64,000 nucleotides of DNA from Desulfurivibrio alkaliphilus AHT 2 (GCF_000092205.1 NC_014216.1:2671742-2735741); one strand, 5' to 3'; shown: positions 26,148 to 37,505, numbered from the stretch's first letter. Notes: a model not told the origin generated them from the letters alone. Program-made: numbers and translations.

Positions 26148-28454
26148 TTATTCCCCTTCCTCCGGCAATTCCTCGGAGTAACGGCACTCCTTGTTGGGGC
26201 AGGCCAGACGGCGGCCCTTTTTGCTGCTTTTTTCCACCAGGAAAGGGGAGGAGCACAGCGGGCAGGGCTTGGCCACCGGTTTGTCCCAGAGGGCGTAGGT
26301 GCATTTGGGGTAGCGGTTGCAGCTGTAGAAGACCTTGCCGCGCTTGGAGACTTTCTGGACTATTTCCCCGTCGCAGCCGTCCTCCGGGCAGCTTACCCCG
26401 GTGCTGATGGCCCGGACGTTCTTGCAGTCCGGGTAGCCAGAGCAGGCCAGGAATTTGCCGAAGCGGCCATGCTTGTAGACCATGGGCTTGCCGCACTTGT
26501 CGCAGCTTTCCCCTGATTCTTCCGGGGCCTCCCGTTCCAGGGGTTTGATTTTGCCCTCTTCATCGCGGGTGAAATCCTGGGTGTGCTTGCACTCCGGGTA
26601 GTTGCTGCAGGCCAGAAACTCCCCCTTGCGGCCCCACTTGATGACCAACTCGCTCTCGCATTGGGGGCAGTTGAGGCCGGTGGGGATGGCGCTGTGCTTG
26701 ACCGCTTTCATCTCTTCCCTGGCCTGTTCCAGGTTCTGCTGGAAAGGCCCGTAGAACTCGCGCATCACCTGGACCCAGTCGACCTTGCCGGTTTCAATCT
26801 CATCCAGCTCCTGTTCCAGCTTGGCGGTAAAATCGGTGTCGATTACCTTGGGGAAATGGGCCACCAGCAGCTTATTGACCATTCGGCCCAAATCGGTGGG
26901 GTAGAATTTGCGCTGGGTGAGCCTGACGTACTCCTTGTCGACAATGGTGGAGAGGATGGCGGCATAGGTGCTGGGGCGGCCCACCCCGTTTTCTTCCAGC
27001 GCCTTGACCAGGGTGGCCTCGGTGTAGCGGGGCGGAGGCTGGGTGAAGTGCTGCTTGGGGGTGATCTCATTGAGCTTGAGCAGTTGCCCTTCCTGCAGAT
27101 CGGGCAGTAGGGCGTCCTTGCCGCCTTTGCCGCTTTGCTTGCCTTCTTCCGGGGTTTCATCCACCGCTTCCACATAAAGGGTCATGAAACCGGGAAAGCG
27201 CATGATGGAGCCGGTGGCCTTCAGTTCATGCCTGCCCTCGGGGCCGCCGGCAATGCGGATGCTGGTCTGATCATAAATTGCCGGGGCCATCTGGCTGGCC
27301 ACGAAACGTTTCCAGATCAGGGTGTATAAGGCCAGCATGTCTTTGTCCAGCTTGCCGGCCAGGCTTTCCGGGGTGCGGCTGACATCGGTGGGGCGAATGG
27401 CCTCGTGGGCGTCCTGGGCGCCCTTGCCGGTTTTGTACTGCACCGGCTTGGCCGGCAGGTAGTCGGCGCCGTAGGTGCTGCCGATGTAATCCCGGGCCAT
27501 GCCCAGCGCCTCGTCGTTGACCCGGGTGGAATCGGTTCGCATGTAAGTGATCAGCCCCACCGGACCTTCCTTGCCCAAGTCTATCCCCTCGTAGAGGCGC
27601 TGGGCCTGGGCCATGGTCTTTTTGGCGGAAAAGCGCAGCTTGCGGTTGGCGTCCATCTGCATGGTGCTGGTGATGAAGGGCGGGCTGGGGCGTCGGCGCT
27701 GCTGCTTTTTATCCACCCCGGCAACTTTCAGCTCTGCTGCCATGAGTTGCAATACCAGTTCCCGGGCCTGGGCTTCATCGGCGATTTTACGCTTGCGGTT
27801 GTCCAGTTTGCGCCCGTCCACCTTTTCCAGCAGGGCCTGGAAGGGCGGCGGTTGAGGGCCGGCCAGGGTGGTGGTGATCGACCAGTATTCTTCAGAGACA
27901 AATTTTTCAATTTCCTCTTCCCGCTCGCAGACCATCCGCACCGCCACCGACTGTACCCGGCCGGCACTCAGCCCCCGGCGTACCTTGTCCCAGAGCAAGG
28001 GAGAGATCTGGTAACCCACCAGCCGGTCCAGCACCCGGCGGGCCTGTTGGGCCTCGAAGAGGTGGTGGTCCACCTCGCCGGATTTCTCCAGCGCCGCCAG
28101 TACGGCCTTGTGGGTCAGCTCATGAAAAAGCACTCGCCGGATTGGCTTTCTGGTGGTTTTGAGGGCTTCGGCGATATGGTAGGCAATGGCCTCGCCCTCG
28201 CGGTCGGGGTCGGGGGCCAGGTAAACCTGATCGGCCTCTTTGGCGGCTTTTTTCAAATCGCTGATCACCTTGGCCTTGCCTTTGATGGTGACATACTGGG
28301 GGGCAAAGTCGTGGTCGATGTCGACCCCCAGCGAGCTCACCGGCAGATCGCGGATATGGCCCACCGAGGCCTTGACCAGGTAATCTTTGCCCAGGTGTTT
28401 TTGCAGGGTCCGGGCCTTGGCCGGTGATTCCACGATAATTAATGATTTTCCCAT
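26148..28454 (-). CDS. topA: DNA topoisomerase I
   Basis: 768 residues. It starts with the Toprim motif MGKSLIIVESPAKARTLQKHLG, has DPDREGEAIAYH (acidic metal-binding residues) and the active-site tyrosine in GLITYMRTDSTRV (about residue 305). The C-terminus holds four zinc-finger-like modules with paired cysteines, starting near CPQC, CDKC, CPEDGC and CPLC. It relaxes negative supercoils. It follows dprA on the same strand across a 204-bp gap that contains family-1 copy 4. Confidence 0.97.
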   Translation of the reverse strand: MGKSLIIVESPAKARTLQKHLGKDYLVKASVGHIRDLPVSSLGVDIDHDFAPQYVTIKGKAKVISDLKKAAKEADQVYLAPDPDREGEAIAYHIAEALKTTRKPIRRVLFHELTHKAVLAALEKSGEVDHHLFEAQQARRVLDRLVGYQISPLLWDKVRRGLSAGRVQSVAVRMVCEREEEIEKFVSEEYWSITTTLAGPQPPPFQALLEKVDGRKLDNRKRKIADEAQARELVLQLMAAELKVAGVDKKQQRRRPSPPFITSTMQMDANRKLRFSAKKTMAQAQRLYEGIDLGKEGPVGLITYMRTDSTRVNDEALGMARDYIGSTYGADYLPAKPVQYKTGKGAQDAHEAIRPTDVSRTPESLAGKLDKDMLALYTLIWKRFVASQMAPAIYDQTSIRIAGGPEGRHELKATGSIMRFPGFMTLYVEAVDETPEEGKQSGKGGKDALLPDLQEGQLLKLNEITPKQHFTQPPPRYTEATLVKALEENGVGRPSTYAAILSTIVDKEYVRLTQRKFYPTDLGRMVNKLLVAHFPKVIDTDFTAKLEQELDEIETGKVDWVQVMREFYGPFQQNLEQAREEMKAVKHSAIPTGLNCPQCESELVIKWGRKGEFLACSNYPECKHTQDFTRDEEGKIKPLEREAPEESGESCDKCGKPMVYKHGRFGKFLACSGYPDCKNVRAISTGVSCPEDGCDGEIVQKVSKRGKVFYSCNRYPKCTYALWDKPVAKPCPLCSSPFLVEKSSKKGRRLACPNKECRYSEELPEEGE

Positions 28455-28507
28455 GAATTCAACTTGTTGGTTTAGGTTTTGTTAAGTGTTTGCCGGCTGT
28501 CAGGTTT

Positions 28508-28658
28508 GTAACCGTTCACCAGGGGTACTAACCTACCGGTATAACGGGCCGTAAGCGAACAGCCGTGCCGCAGGTTCGGGCAAGCAGCCAGGCGCAGCGT
28601 ACCCCCTGTACGTAAGCCTGGCTGATCGCCCGAAGATGCGGTGCGGCTGTTCGCTTAC
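28508..28658 (-). repeat. Family-1 palindromic repeat, copy 4 (with second unit)
   Basis: Second unit 28508-28550; main palindrome from 28551 with ends GTAAGCGAACAGCCG and CGGCTGTTCGCTTAC (perfect outer stem). It abuts the dprA stop codon (28659) with no gap and sits between dprA and topA. Confidence 0.9.
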
Positions 28659-29790
28659 TCAGGTTTTACGGTACTGGGGGCCGGGTTCGCTCTCGATCAG
28701 CCCCTGCAACTCCAGTTCCAGCAGCACCGCGTTGACCTGCCGGGCCGCCATTCCGGCCTGAGTGATGATCTCTTCGATGGCCTTGGGGTAGTCGTCCAAT
28801 ACCGCCAGCACGGTGGCGGCCTCATTGGTAAGCGGCGGCCCCGCAAGGAGATCGCTGCCGGCGCCCTGCCGGCCGCCTGGTGCAGTGGCGGCGCCGGCGG
28901 CCGGTTGTGCTGGCCGGCTGGTACCCAGTTCCTCCAGGATGTCTTCCACCCCGTGGACCAGCTTGGCCCCTTCTTTGATCAGGCGGTGGCAGCCTTCGCT
29001 TTTGTTACTGTCTGCCCGGCCCGGTACGGCAAAGACCTCCCGCCCCAGTTCCATGGCCATTTCTGCGGTGATCAGGGAGCCGCTGCGGCGGGCCGCTTCA
29101 ATCACCGCCGTACCGGCGCTCATCCCGCTGATAATGCGGTTTCTGGCCGGAAAACGAAAAGGTTCCGGCCTGGTGCCCGGTGGATATTCGCTCAGGAGCA
29201 TACCTGTTGCGGCGATCTTTGCAAAAAGTTTTTTGTTCTGGGGCGGATAAACAACATCCAGGCCGCAGCCCAGCACCGCCACCGTTCGGCCGCCGGGGGT
29301 GTCGAGGGCGCCCTGGTGGGCGGCGCTGTCGATCCCCAGAGCCCCGCCGCTGACCACGGTGAACCCGGCGGCGGCCAGCTCACCGGCCAGTCTGGCCGCC
29401 ATTTTCAGCCCGTAAACCGAGGCGGCCCGGGCCCCGACCAGGGCCAGGGCCGGTTGGGCCAGGGCGTTGGGGTCTCCGTGGCCGTATAAAATCAGCGGCG
29501 GGTCGCTGGTTTCGTTGAGCAGAGCGGGATAAAGGGGGTGGTCCCGGGGCAGGCAGTGCAGGCCGGCGTGGCGGGCGGCCGCCAGTTCCCGGCGGGCGGC
29601 GGCCAGTCCGTCGCGTTTGATCAGGGCTTGAGCGATGGCCGGGCGCAGGCCCAGGGCCTGGAGTTCGTTGGGGCTGGCGGCAAAGAGCTGTTCAATACTA
29701 CCGGTGGCCTCGAGCAGCCGGTTGGCGCCGGCCGGCCCCAGGCCCGGCGTGTGGGCCAGGGTCAGCCAGCGGAGCAGCGGAATGTCTGGC

Positions 29791-29804
<14 letters not shown>
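28659..29804 (-). CDS. dprA: DNA-processing protein DprA
   Basis: 381 residues. An N-terminal helix-hairpin-helix/SAM-like part ([15 protein letters not shown]) is followed by the Rossmann-type DNA-binding domain: [49 protein letters not shown] and [12 protein letters not shown]-terminal winged-helix domain follows a Gly/Ala/Pro linker. DprA loads RecA on incoming single-stranded DNA in natural transformation, and the window also encodes the type IV pilus core. Its start overlaps the rpoD end by 14 nt. Confidence 0.94.
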
Positions 29805-31458
<1,654 letters not shown>

Positions 31459-31482
31459 AACATGCTACTCCTTGAGATATGT

Positions 31483-31589
31483 GTAAGCGTTCAACAGTGC
31501 CGCAGGTTTGGCCTTGCAGCCAGGCGCAGCGTACATCAGTACGTAAGCCTGGCTGATCGCCCGAAGATGCGGTGCGGCTGAACGCTTAC
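31483..31589 (-). repeat. Family-1 palindromic repeat, copy 5 (main palindrome only)
   Basis: Ends GTAAGCGTTCAACAG and CGGCTGAACGCTTAC. Its terminal TTAC, read on the minus strand as GTAA, supplies the TAA stop codon of dnaG (31586-31588). No second unit is present. It fills the dnaG-rpoD gap. Confidence 0.9.
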
Positions 31590-33364
31590 TGCAGGGCTTG
31601 TTTCTGCTGCATCAACTCCAGCAGCCGCTGTTGGTCGCCGCTCTGGTAGGCGGCGTTGATTTCCCGGTTAAGCTGGTCGGCGGTTTTTTTACGCTGGTTG
31701 CGTTTTAGCCATTGCATAAGCTGCTGGGAACTCTCTTCCCGGTGTTCATCGGGGTAAAAGGTGCCGCCCTGAATCAGCAGGCGCGCCACCAGCGGCTTGA
31801 AGCTGCCCTCGGCCAGGTTGAGTAGATTTTCCGGGGTGCGGACAAAATCGTTGCCGGCCTCGAGCATCAGCTCCAGCAACCGGTGGGCGGCGGGGCTGGT
31901 AATGACCTCCTGCAGCCCGGCTTCCATGAAGTCCGGCAGGTGAGAACCATGCAGGAAAAGGAAGGCAAACAGTTTTTCCTCGTTGGCTTCCAGCCGGGCG
32001 GTTGCCTCCTGGTCGCCTTCTTCCGGGGGCTGGCGGCGAACCTGGGGCCGGCGGGCGATGCTCTGGCAGAACTGGTCGCCGGAGATCCCCAGCCGCTCGC
32101 TGAAGTGTGCAATAAAGCGGGTACGCAGCAGCATCTGGTCATCCAGGCTGTGCACGATGGGGGCAAGCTCTTCGATGATCCGGTTTTTGCCGTCCACCCC
32201 CAGGCCGTGCCGGGCCACCAGTTCGGTAAAGACGAACTCCGGCAGGGAAACGGCGGCGACGGTCAGTTGCCGCAATCCGTCGGGGCCGTGGTGGCGGACA
32301 AAGGTGTCCGGGTCGTGGCCTTCCGGCAGCATGGCCACCCGGCCGGTGAGCTTGGCGGCCAAAAACAGCGGGATGGCCCGCATGGCCGCCTTGAGCCCGG
32401 CGGCGTCGCCGTCGAACAGCAGGACCGCCTCGTCGGCATACCCCCGGAGGATCCGCAGGTGTTCCGTGGTCAGGGCGGTGCCCAGGGGGGCGACCACCTC
32501 GGAGATTTCGTGGGCCGCCAGGGCCAGCAGATCGAAGTTGCCTTCCACCAGCAGGCAGCTTTTGGCCTTGCGAATGGCCTCGCGATGCTGGTAAAGCCCG
32601 AACAGGATACGGCTTTTGTCGAATACCGGGGTTTCCGGAGTGTTTAGATATTTGGGCTCACCCTGGCCGAGAATGCGGCCGCCAAAACCGCAAACCCGGC
32701 CGGTAAGGTCGGTGATGGGAAAAATTATTCGGTTACGGAAGCGGTCGTAGTAGCCGCGGGCGGAATGGCCGTCGGGGGCGTTTTTTTTGGCCGCCAACAG
32801 ACCGGCCTCGGCGGCCAGTTCCGGCGAGAGCCGCTCTTTTTTGAGCTGATTGAAGAGGAAATCCCAGCTGTCCGGGGCAAAGCCCAGTTGAAAGCGCTGG
32901 ATGATTTCCCCGGCCATGCCCCGTTGGGCCAGGTAGTCGCGGGCCGCGGCGGCGGCCGGGCTGTGCAGCAGGTAGTGGTGGTAAAGTTCGGCGGCCCGGG
33001 CGTTGACGGCGTAAAGATTTTCCCGCCGGCGGGCTTCCTCCTGCTGCTGCGGCGTCAGGGTGTTTTCCGCCAGGGGAATCCGGTAACGGTCGGCCAGTTG
33101 CCTTAAGGCTTCGGGAAAGCTGAGCCGGTGGTAGAGCATGAGAAAGCTGAAGACATCACCGCCTTCGCCGCAGCCGAAACAGTGGAAACTGCCGCGGTCG
33201 GGGCTGACCATGAAGGAGGGTGTTTTCTCGGCATGGAAAGGGCACAGGCCCTTGAGATTGGCTCCCGAGCGCTGCAGGCTGACATGCTCACCGATAATTT
33301 CGGCAATATCCGCCGCTTCCTTAATCCGCCGAACGACTTCCTGGCGTGTCTGCTCTGCCGCCAT
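31586..33364 (-). CDS. dnaG: DNA primase
   Basis: 592 residues. The N-terminal CHC2 zinc finger ([17 protein letters not shown]...[17 protein letters not shown]), the RNA-polymerase-like core ([23 protein letters not shown]) and the Toprim motifs ([26 protein letters not shown]) are all seen. The C-terminal helicase-binding region is Gln/Glu-rich. It makes RNA primers at the replication fork. The stop codon comes from family-1 repeat copy 5. Confidence 0.97.
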   Translation of the reverse strand: MAAEQTRQEVVRRIKEAADIAEIIGEHVSLQRSGANLKGLCPFHAEKTPSFMVSPDRGSFHCFGCGEGGDVFSFLMLYHRLSFPEALRQLADRYRIPLAENTLTPQQQEEARRRENLYAVNARAAELYHHYLLHSPAAAAARDYLAQRGMAGEIIQRFQLGFAPDSWDFLFNQLKKERLSPELAAEAGLLAAKKNAPDGHSARGYYDRFRNRIIFPITDLTGRVCGFGGRILGQGEPKYLNTPETPVFDKSRILFGLYQHREAIRKAKSCLLVEGNFDLLALAAHEISEVVAPLGTALTTEHLRILRGYADEAVLLFDGDAAGLKAAMRAIPLFLAAKLTGRVAMLPEGHDPDTFVRHHGPDGLRQLTVAAVSLPEFVFTELVARHGLGVDGKNRIIEELAPIVHSLDDQMLLRTRFIAHFSERLGISGDQFCQSIARRPQVRRQPPEEGDQEATARLEANEEKLFAFLFLHGSHLPDFMEAGLQEVITSPAAHRLLELMLEAGNDFVRTPENLLNLAEGSFKPLVARLLIQGGTFYPDEHREESSQQLMQWLKRNQRKKTADQLNREINAAYQSGDQQRLLELMQQKQALQ

Positions 33365-33724
33365 AAACTCACTTCCCCTCAGGTAACCGCCCAGTGCTGC
33401 TGGACGGTTACGGCCCGCTACGCCCGCAGGGTACAGGCCATGGTAAACGGTTACGCTATCGTTAACAGTCCGCTGGAAAACGGGCTGTCAGCAAGTCAGG
33501 GCCGGCAAACGTCGTACCGGTACAAGCTTTTCCCACAAGCTCCTTCGCCCCAATCTAACTGGTTAAACTGAACCCGGTTTTCCACCGCTGTCAAGGGAAA
33601 AGGCTTTACCGGGGCCGGTGGGCCTGGTACTTTTGGTCCTGTTTGCCGCCCCCCGCTCAAGGCCCATAACTGCTCGTAGAAAATGCCAGGGCTGGTTTTT
33701 TCTGCGGACCGATAAGGAAATGTG
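33365..33724. other. Divergent intergenic region between dnaG and the antiporter gene
   Basis: 360 bp. It holds a reduced family-1 element (33383-33454) near dnaG and then about 270 bp with no gene that I can support. Promoters for dnaG (minus) and the antiporter (plus) should be here but none is clear by eye. Confidence 0.5.
33383..33454 (+). repeat. Reduced family-1 element lacking the palindrome centre
   Basis: GTAACCGCCCAG-tgctg-CTGGACGGTTAC keeps only the outer stem, then the second unit follows (GGCCCGCTACGCC...GTAAACGGTTAC). About 80 bp of the usual centre is missing. Confidence 0.75.
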
Positions 33725-34690
33725 ATGACGGAAACCACCCTGCTCTGGCCCCTGTTGATTCTGCTGAGTGGCTTGCTGCTGCTTTGGGGAGGAGGGGAGT
33801 TGCTGGTCGGCGGGGCACGCCGGCTGGCCCGGCTGTGGGGGATGTCGCCTTTGCTGATCGGCCTGACCGTGGTAGCTTTCGGGACTTCCCTGCCGGAGTT
33901 GTTCGTTAGTCTGGCCGCGAGCTGGCGAGGGCATCCAGAGATCATGCTGGGTAATGTGGTCGGCAGCAATATTGCCAATATTGGTTTGATCCTGGCCCTG
34001 GTTCTGCTGCTGGTGCCGCTGCGCCTTGCCTTCCGGACGGTGGTGCTGGAATTGGGTCTGCTGCACCTGGCTACGGCATTGCTGCTGGCCCTGGCCTTTT
34101 ACGGTTTTTTCCCCCGCCCGGTCGGGCTCCTGTTTGTCGGGGCGCTGATATTTTATACCTCTTGGGCTTATCGTGGCAGTAACCGTGCCGGCAAGGAAGC
34201 GGCGCTGCAGCAGGACCCCGAAATTCAAACCAAGCCGGGGGGCGGTGGGGCGGTCGCGCTGGCCCTGTTGCTGGTGTTGGGTGGATTGGCGGCCCTGGCC
34301 GGGGGGGCGGAACTTTTCATCCAGGGCGCAGTGGCGGTCGCTTCCTATTTTGGGGTTGCCGAGCTGGTGATCGGCCTGACCCTGGCCGCCATTGGGACAT
34401 CGTTGCCGGAACTGGCCACCTGTCTGGTGGCCGTGCGTCATCGCCAGGATGCTCTGGTGGTGGGTAACATCATCGGCAGCAATTTGTTCAACCTCCTGAT
34501 GGTGCTGGGAGTCACCGCCAGCCTGATGCCCTTTGCCCTGCCGCCGGTGCTGCTGGCCCGCGACCTGCCGGTGATGCTGGCCTTTTCTTTGCTGCTTCTG
34601 GTCATGCTCTATCTGCGGGAGCGCTTGAGTCGTGGGCTGGGGGTTGTCCTGCTGGCAACCTATCTGCTCTACATCGTGAGTCTGGTTTGA
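33725..34690 (+). CDS. Calcium/sodium antiporter, CaCA family
   Basis: 321 residues with about ten hydrophobic helices in two homologous halves. Each half has the alpha-repeat signature: GTSLPELFVSL with GNVVGSNIANIGLILAL in the first, GTSLPELATCL with GNIIGSNLFNLLMVLG in the second. This matches YrbG-type K-independent Na/Ca exchangers of the inner membrane. The ATG at 33725 has AAGGAAA upstream; a GTG one codon earlier is possible. Confidence 0.92.
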   Translation: MTETTLLWPLLILLSGLLLLWGGGELLVGGARRLARLWGMSPLLIGLTVVAFGTSLPELFVSLAASWRGHPEIMLGNVVGSNIANIGLILALVLLLVPLRLAFRTVVLELGLLHLATALLLALAFYGFFPRPVGLLFVGALIFYTSWAYRGSNRAGKEAALQQDPEIQTKPGGGGAVALALLLVLGGLAALAGGAELFIQGAVAVASYFGVAELVIGLTLAAIGTSLPELATCLVAVRHRQDALVVGNIIGSNLFNLLMVLGVTASLMPFALPPVLLARDLPVMLAFSLLLLVMLYLRERLSRGLGVVLLATYLLYIVSLV

Positions 34691-34701
34691 ATGTGTTTTA
34701 C

Positions 34702-34759
34702 GGGGGGCTTGGTGTACAACATGAAATTTCCGTGCAGCCCCCACCCCCTGGCCACAACC
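34702..34759 (+). repeat. Family-2 repeat remnant
   Basis: A GGGGGCT / AGCCCCC stem is followed by CCACCCCCTGGCCACAACC, which is identical to the right flank of family-2 copy A. The internal hairpins are missing. It lies between the antiporter and the aldolase gene. Confidence 0.6.
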
Positions 34760-34842
34760 AACTATGGTAAAGCCTTTCGGGACTTCCCGTGAACGTTGCG
34801 CCCCTTTTTATTGAGTAATATCTATTGCTAAGGAATGAGCCG

Positions 34843-37134
34843 ATGAAAAACCTTTACGATCATCTTGAGGCCCGGGAGTTTGTGGCTGCCCGTTCTGATT
34901 GTTCCGAAGCGCTGGCCCTGCGGGTTTATACCTCGCGGCTGATCGGCCGTGAACCGGAACTGGTGCTGCATGGCGGCGGCAACACCTCGGTTAAGGCGGT
35001 GGTTCCCAATATCCTGGGCGAGGAGATGGAAGTGCTCTACATCAAGGGCAGCGGCTGGGATCTGGCCACCATCGAGGCGGCCGGTTTTCCCGGCCTGGAT
35101 CTGGCCTGGCTGCGTCGTCTGCGGGTGCTTGAGCGCTTGAGCGATGAGGAGATGGTCAACCAGTTCCGTACCCACCTGCTGGATGCCGCCGCCCCGGGGC
35201 CGTCCATTGAAACCCTGGTGCATGCCTTTCTGCCCCACCGTTTCATTGATCACACCCACGCCGACGCCATTGTCACCCTGACCAACCGCCATCAGCCGGA
35301 AAAGCTGTTGCGGGAGGCTTTGGGCGACCGGATCGCCATCCTGCCCTTTATCATGCCGGGCTTTCCTCTGGCCAAGGCCATGGCCGCCGCCTATGAGGAA
35401 AACCCGCAGATTGAAGCGATTATTTTGCTCAACCACGGGATTTTCACCTTTGCCGACGAGGCCGAGACCGCCTACGGCCGGATGATCGATTACGTCAGCC
35501 GGGCCGAAAATTTTTTGACCAAGGTGGCCCAAGAATGGAGCGCCAGGGGAGAAGATCTTAAGGCACTTGGTCATGGCACCGGGGTGGGGGCCGCCAACTC
35601 CGGTAGCGGCTCATTCTCGGCGGACCTGCGGCCCGCCTCCGAGGCGTCGGCTGCCGCCGACGAACCCGCCGCTACCGGAGTTGGCGGCCCCCGTCCAGGC
35701 GCGGATGTGACGGGTGCCCGGGAGGGCGTCAACGCCTCTGGCGCCGAAGTCCTGGCTTCGCCTCCGCCGCCTGCTCCGGTGGAACTGCTGCCCCTGCTGC
35801 GGGGTGCCCTGAACCGCGGCCTGGAAGACCAACGCTTGTGCTTCAGCCTGGACTGGCGGCGGGATACCGACCTGCAGGCGGCCCTGGCCCGGCCCGACGG
35901 CCGTGAGCTGTTCACCGGCGGGGTATTGACCCCCGATCATGTGATCCGCACCAAGAACTACCCGCTGTGGCTGGATTTTGCCGGGGCGTCCGACGAAGCG
36001 GCCCGGAACGCTTACCTGAAACGGGCCCTGGCTGACTATGCTGCCGCTTACCAGGGCTATTTTGAGGAGCAGTGCGCCGCCGGGAAGGTGCAAAAACAGC
36101 GGCTGGATCTGCTGCCCCGGGTGATTATGGTCCCCGGCCTGGGCCTGATCGGGGCCGGCACCAGCCCGGCGGCGGCCCGGATCGCCGCCGATATCGCCAC
36201 CCATACGGTGCGGGCCAAGCTGCGGGGTGCGGCCTTGGGGCAATACCGGGAACTGGAGCCGGCCTCGATCTTTGCCATGGAGTACTGGAGCCTGGAACAG
36301 GCCAAGCTGGGCAAGGGCAGCCCAAGGCTGCTGGAGGGCAGAACAGCCTTGGTTACCGGCGGTGGCGGGGCCATGGCCCTGGGCATTGCCGATCGCCTGC
36401 TGGCCGCCGGCGCCCGGGTCCTGCTGGCCGATATTCAACCGGAGCGCCTGCAACTGGTGGTCGACAAATTACAGCGGCGCTTTGCCCCGGAACTGGTGCA
36501 GGGACTAAAGTTTGACGTCACCGACCCGGAGTCGGTGCGCGCCGGGTTTGCGCAGTTGGTGGGGCAGACCGGAGGCCTGGACATCTTGGTGCCCAACGCC
36601 GGGATTGCCCAAGTGGCCAGGCTGGAGGAACTGTCGGCGGAGGGTTTCCGCCGGGTGATGGCGGTCAATGCCGACGGGGTGCTGCTGACCATCCGGGAGG
36701 CGGCGAAAATTTTCCGGCGTCAAAATTGCGGCGGCCAGATCGTCATCAACAGCTCCAAAAATGTCTTCGATCCCGGTGCCGCTTTCGGGGCTTACAGCGC
36801 CTCCAAGGCGGCGGCGCACCAGCTGGGGAAAATCGCCGCCCTGGAACTGGCGGAAATCGGGGTGCGGGTCAACATGATCAACGCCGATGCGGTTTTCGAC
36901 GCCGACGGGGTTTCCTCCGGGCTCTGGGACCTGGTGGGGCCGGAGCGGATGCAGGCCCGCAACCTGGACCCGGAAGGCCTGCGGGCCTATTACCGCCAGC
37001 GCAACCTGCTGAAAACCGAGGTCAAAGCTGAAGATGTGGGCAACGCCGTGGTCTTCTTCGCCGCCGGCCAGACCCCCACCACCGGCGCCACCCTGCCGGT
37101 GGATGGCGGCATACCCGCCGCTTTTCCCCGGTAA
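34843..37134 (+). CDS. Bifunctional class II aldolase / short-chain dehydrogenase
   Basis: 763 residues from the ATG at 34843, preceded by AAGGAA. The N-terminal half is a class II aldolase/adducin domain (HGGGNTSVKA; metal-binding HTHADAI; ILLNHGIFTF). The C-terminal half (about 500-763) is a Rossmann dehydrogenase (LVTGGGGAMALGIADRLLAAG; NAGIA; catalytic YSASKAAAHQ). This is the RhaD/YuxG-type fusion likely acting on a deoxy-sugar phosphate or similar polyol; the substrate is unknown. Residues about 245-312 are a Gly/Ala/Ser/Pro-rich insertion, of which 245-285 is encoded by an intact family-2 repeat in frame. It ends at a family-1 GTAA. Confidence 0.88.
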   Translation: MKNLYDHLEAREFVAARSDCSEALALRVYTSRLIGREPELVLHGGGNTSVKAVVPNILGEEMEVLYIKGSGWDLATIEAAGFPGLDLAWLRRLRVLERLSDEEMVNQFRTHLLDAAAPGPSIETLVHAFLPHRFIDHTHADAIVTLTNRHQPEKLLREALGDRIAILPFIMPGFPLAKAMAAAYEENPQIEAIILLNHGIFTFADEAETAYGRMIDYVSRAENFLTKVAQEWSARGEDLKALGHGTGVGAANSGSGSFSADLRPASEASAAADEPAATGVGGPRPGADVTGAREGVNASGAEVLASPPPPAPVELLPLLRGALNRGLEDQRLCFSLDWRRDTDLQAALARPDGRELFTGGVLTPDHVIRTKNYPLWLDFAGASDEAARNAYLKRALADYAAAYQGYFEEQCAAGKVQKQRLDLLPRVIMVPGLGLIGAGTSPAAARIAADIATHTVRAKLRGAALGQYRELEPASIFAMEYWSLEQAKLGKGSPRLLEGRTALVTGGGGAMALGIADRLLAAGARVLLADIQPERLQLVVDKLQRRFAPELVQGLKFDVTDPESVRAGFAQLVGQTGGLDILVPNAGIAQVARLEELSAEGFRRVMAVNADGVLLTIREAAKIFRRQNCGGQIVINSSKNVFDPGAAFGAYSASKAAAHQLGKIAALELAEIGVRVNMINADAVFDADGVSSGLWDLVGPERMQARNLDPEGLRAYYRQRNLLKTEVKAEDVGNAVVFFAAGQTPTTGATLPVDGGIPAAFPR
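35575..35700 (-). repeat. Family-2 three-way-junction repeat, copy B, inside a coding sequence
   Basis: A perfect 25-bp outer stem (35586-35610 with 35668-35692; core CCAACTCCGGTAGCGGC) encloses hairpins CTCGGCGG/CCGCCTCCGAG and GTCGGC/GCCGAC. The inner order is reversed relative to copy A. The flank GCCCCCGTCCAGG is shared. It keeps the host frame open. Confidence 0.85.
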
Positions 37135-37140
37135 AAGCCG

Positions 37141-37248
37141 GTAAAAGTCCGTAAGCACCGCATCTTCGGGCGATCGCCCCGACTTGCGTACCTGGGGTAC
37201 GCGGCGCCGGGGCGCTTGCCCGAACCTGCGGCACTTACGAACTTTTAC
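37141..37248 (+). repeat. Family-1 palindromic repeat, copy 6 (main palindrome only)
   Basis: Ends GTAAAAGTCCGTAAG and CTTACGAACTTTTAC; the stem differs from all other copies but still pairs. A direct duplication of its edge, CCGGTAAAAG, lies at 37129-37138 and 37139-37148; the first GTAA supplies the stop of the upstream gene. Confidence 0.9.
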
Positions 37249-37381
37249 CTCGTTGCCTGGTGGGTGTTTTGGATGATGCTGTTAAGGAGGAGGGAGTAGA
37301 AGACCAGCCGGTCAACCGGGGGCCAATCAATCGGGAAACGGGACCAATCACCTAGGCATTATCCCTGCCGGGACAACACGG

Positions 37382-37505
37382 GTAAACGGGTCGCAGTGCC
37401 GCAGGTTGCGGCAAGCGGACCGGCGCCGCGTACCCCGGGTACGCAAGCCGGGCCGATCGCCGCAAGATGCGGTGCTGCGGCCCGTTTACCCTGCGGCCCG
37501 TTTAC
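37382..37505 (-). repeat. Family-1 palindromic repeat, copy 7 (main palindrome only, edge duplicated)
   Basis: Ends GTAAACGGGTCGCAG and CTGCGGCCCGTTTAC (37489). The terminal 16 bp (CTGCGGCCCGTTTACC) are repeated directly at 37491-37506. The second copy abuts the SH3-protein stop codon. Confidence 0.9.

Larger units (their letters stand above)
37135..37505. other. Convergent intergenic region with two family-1 repeats
   Basis: 371 bp between convergent genes. It contains copies 6 and 7 in opposite orientation and 133 bp between them (37249-37381) in which I see no gene. Confidence 0.7.

Noticed and set aside
33563-34744. A 393-codon His/Gln-rich frame opposite the antiporter
   Set aside because: It is antisense to a conserved membrane protein gene and is rich in Gln/His codons complementary to Leu/Val-rich helices.
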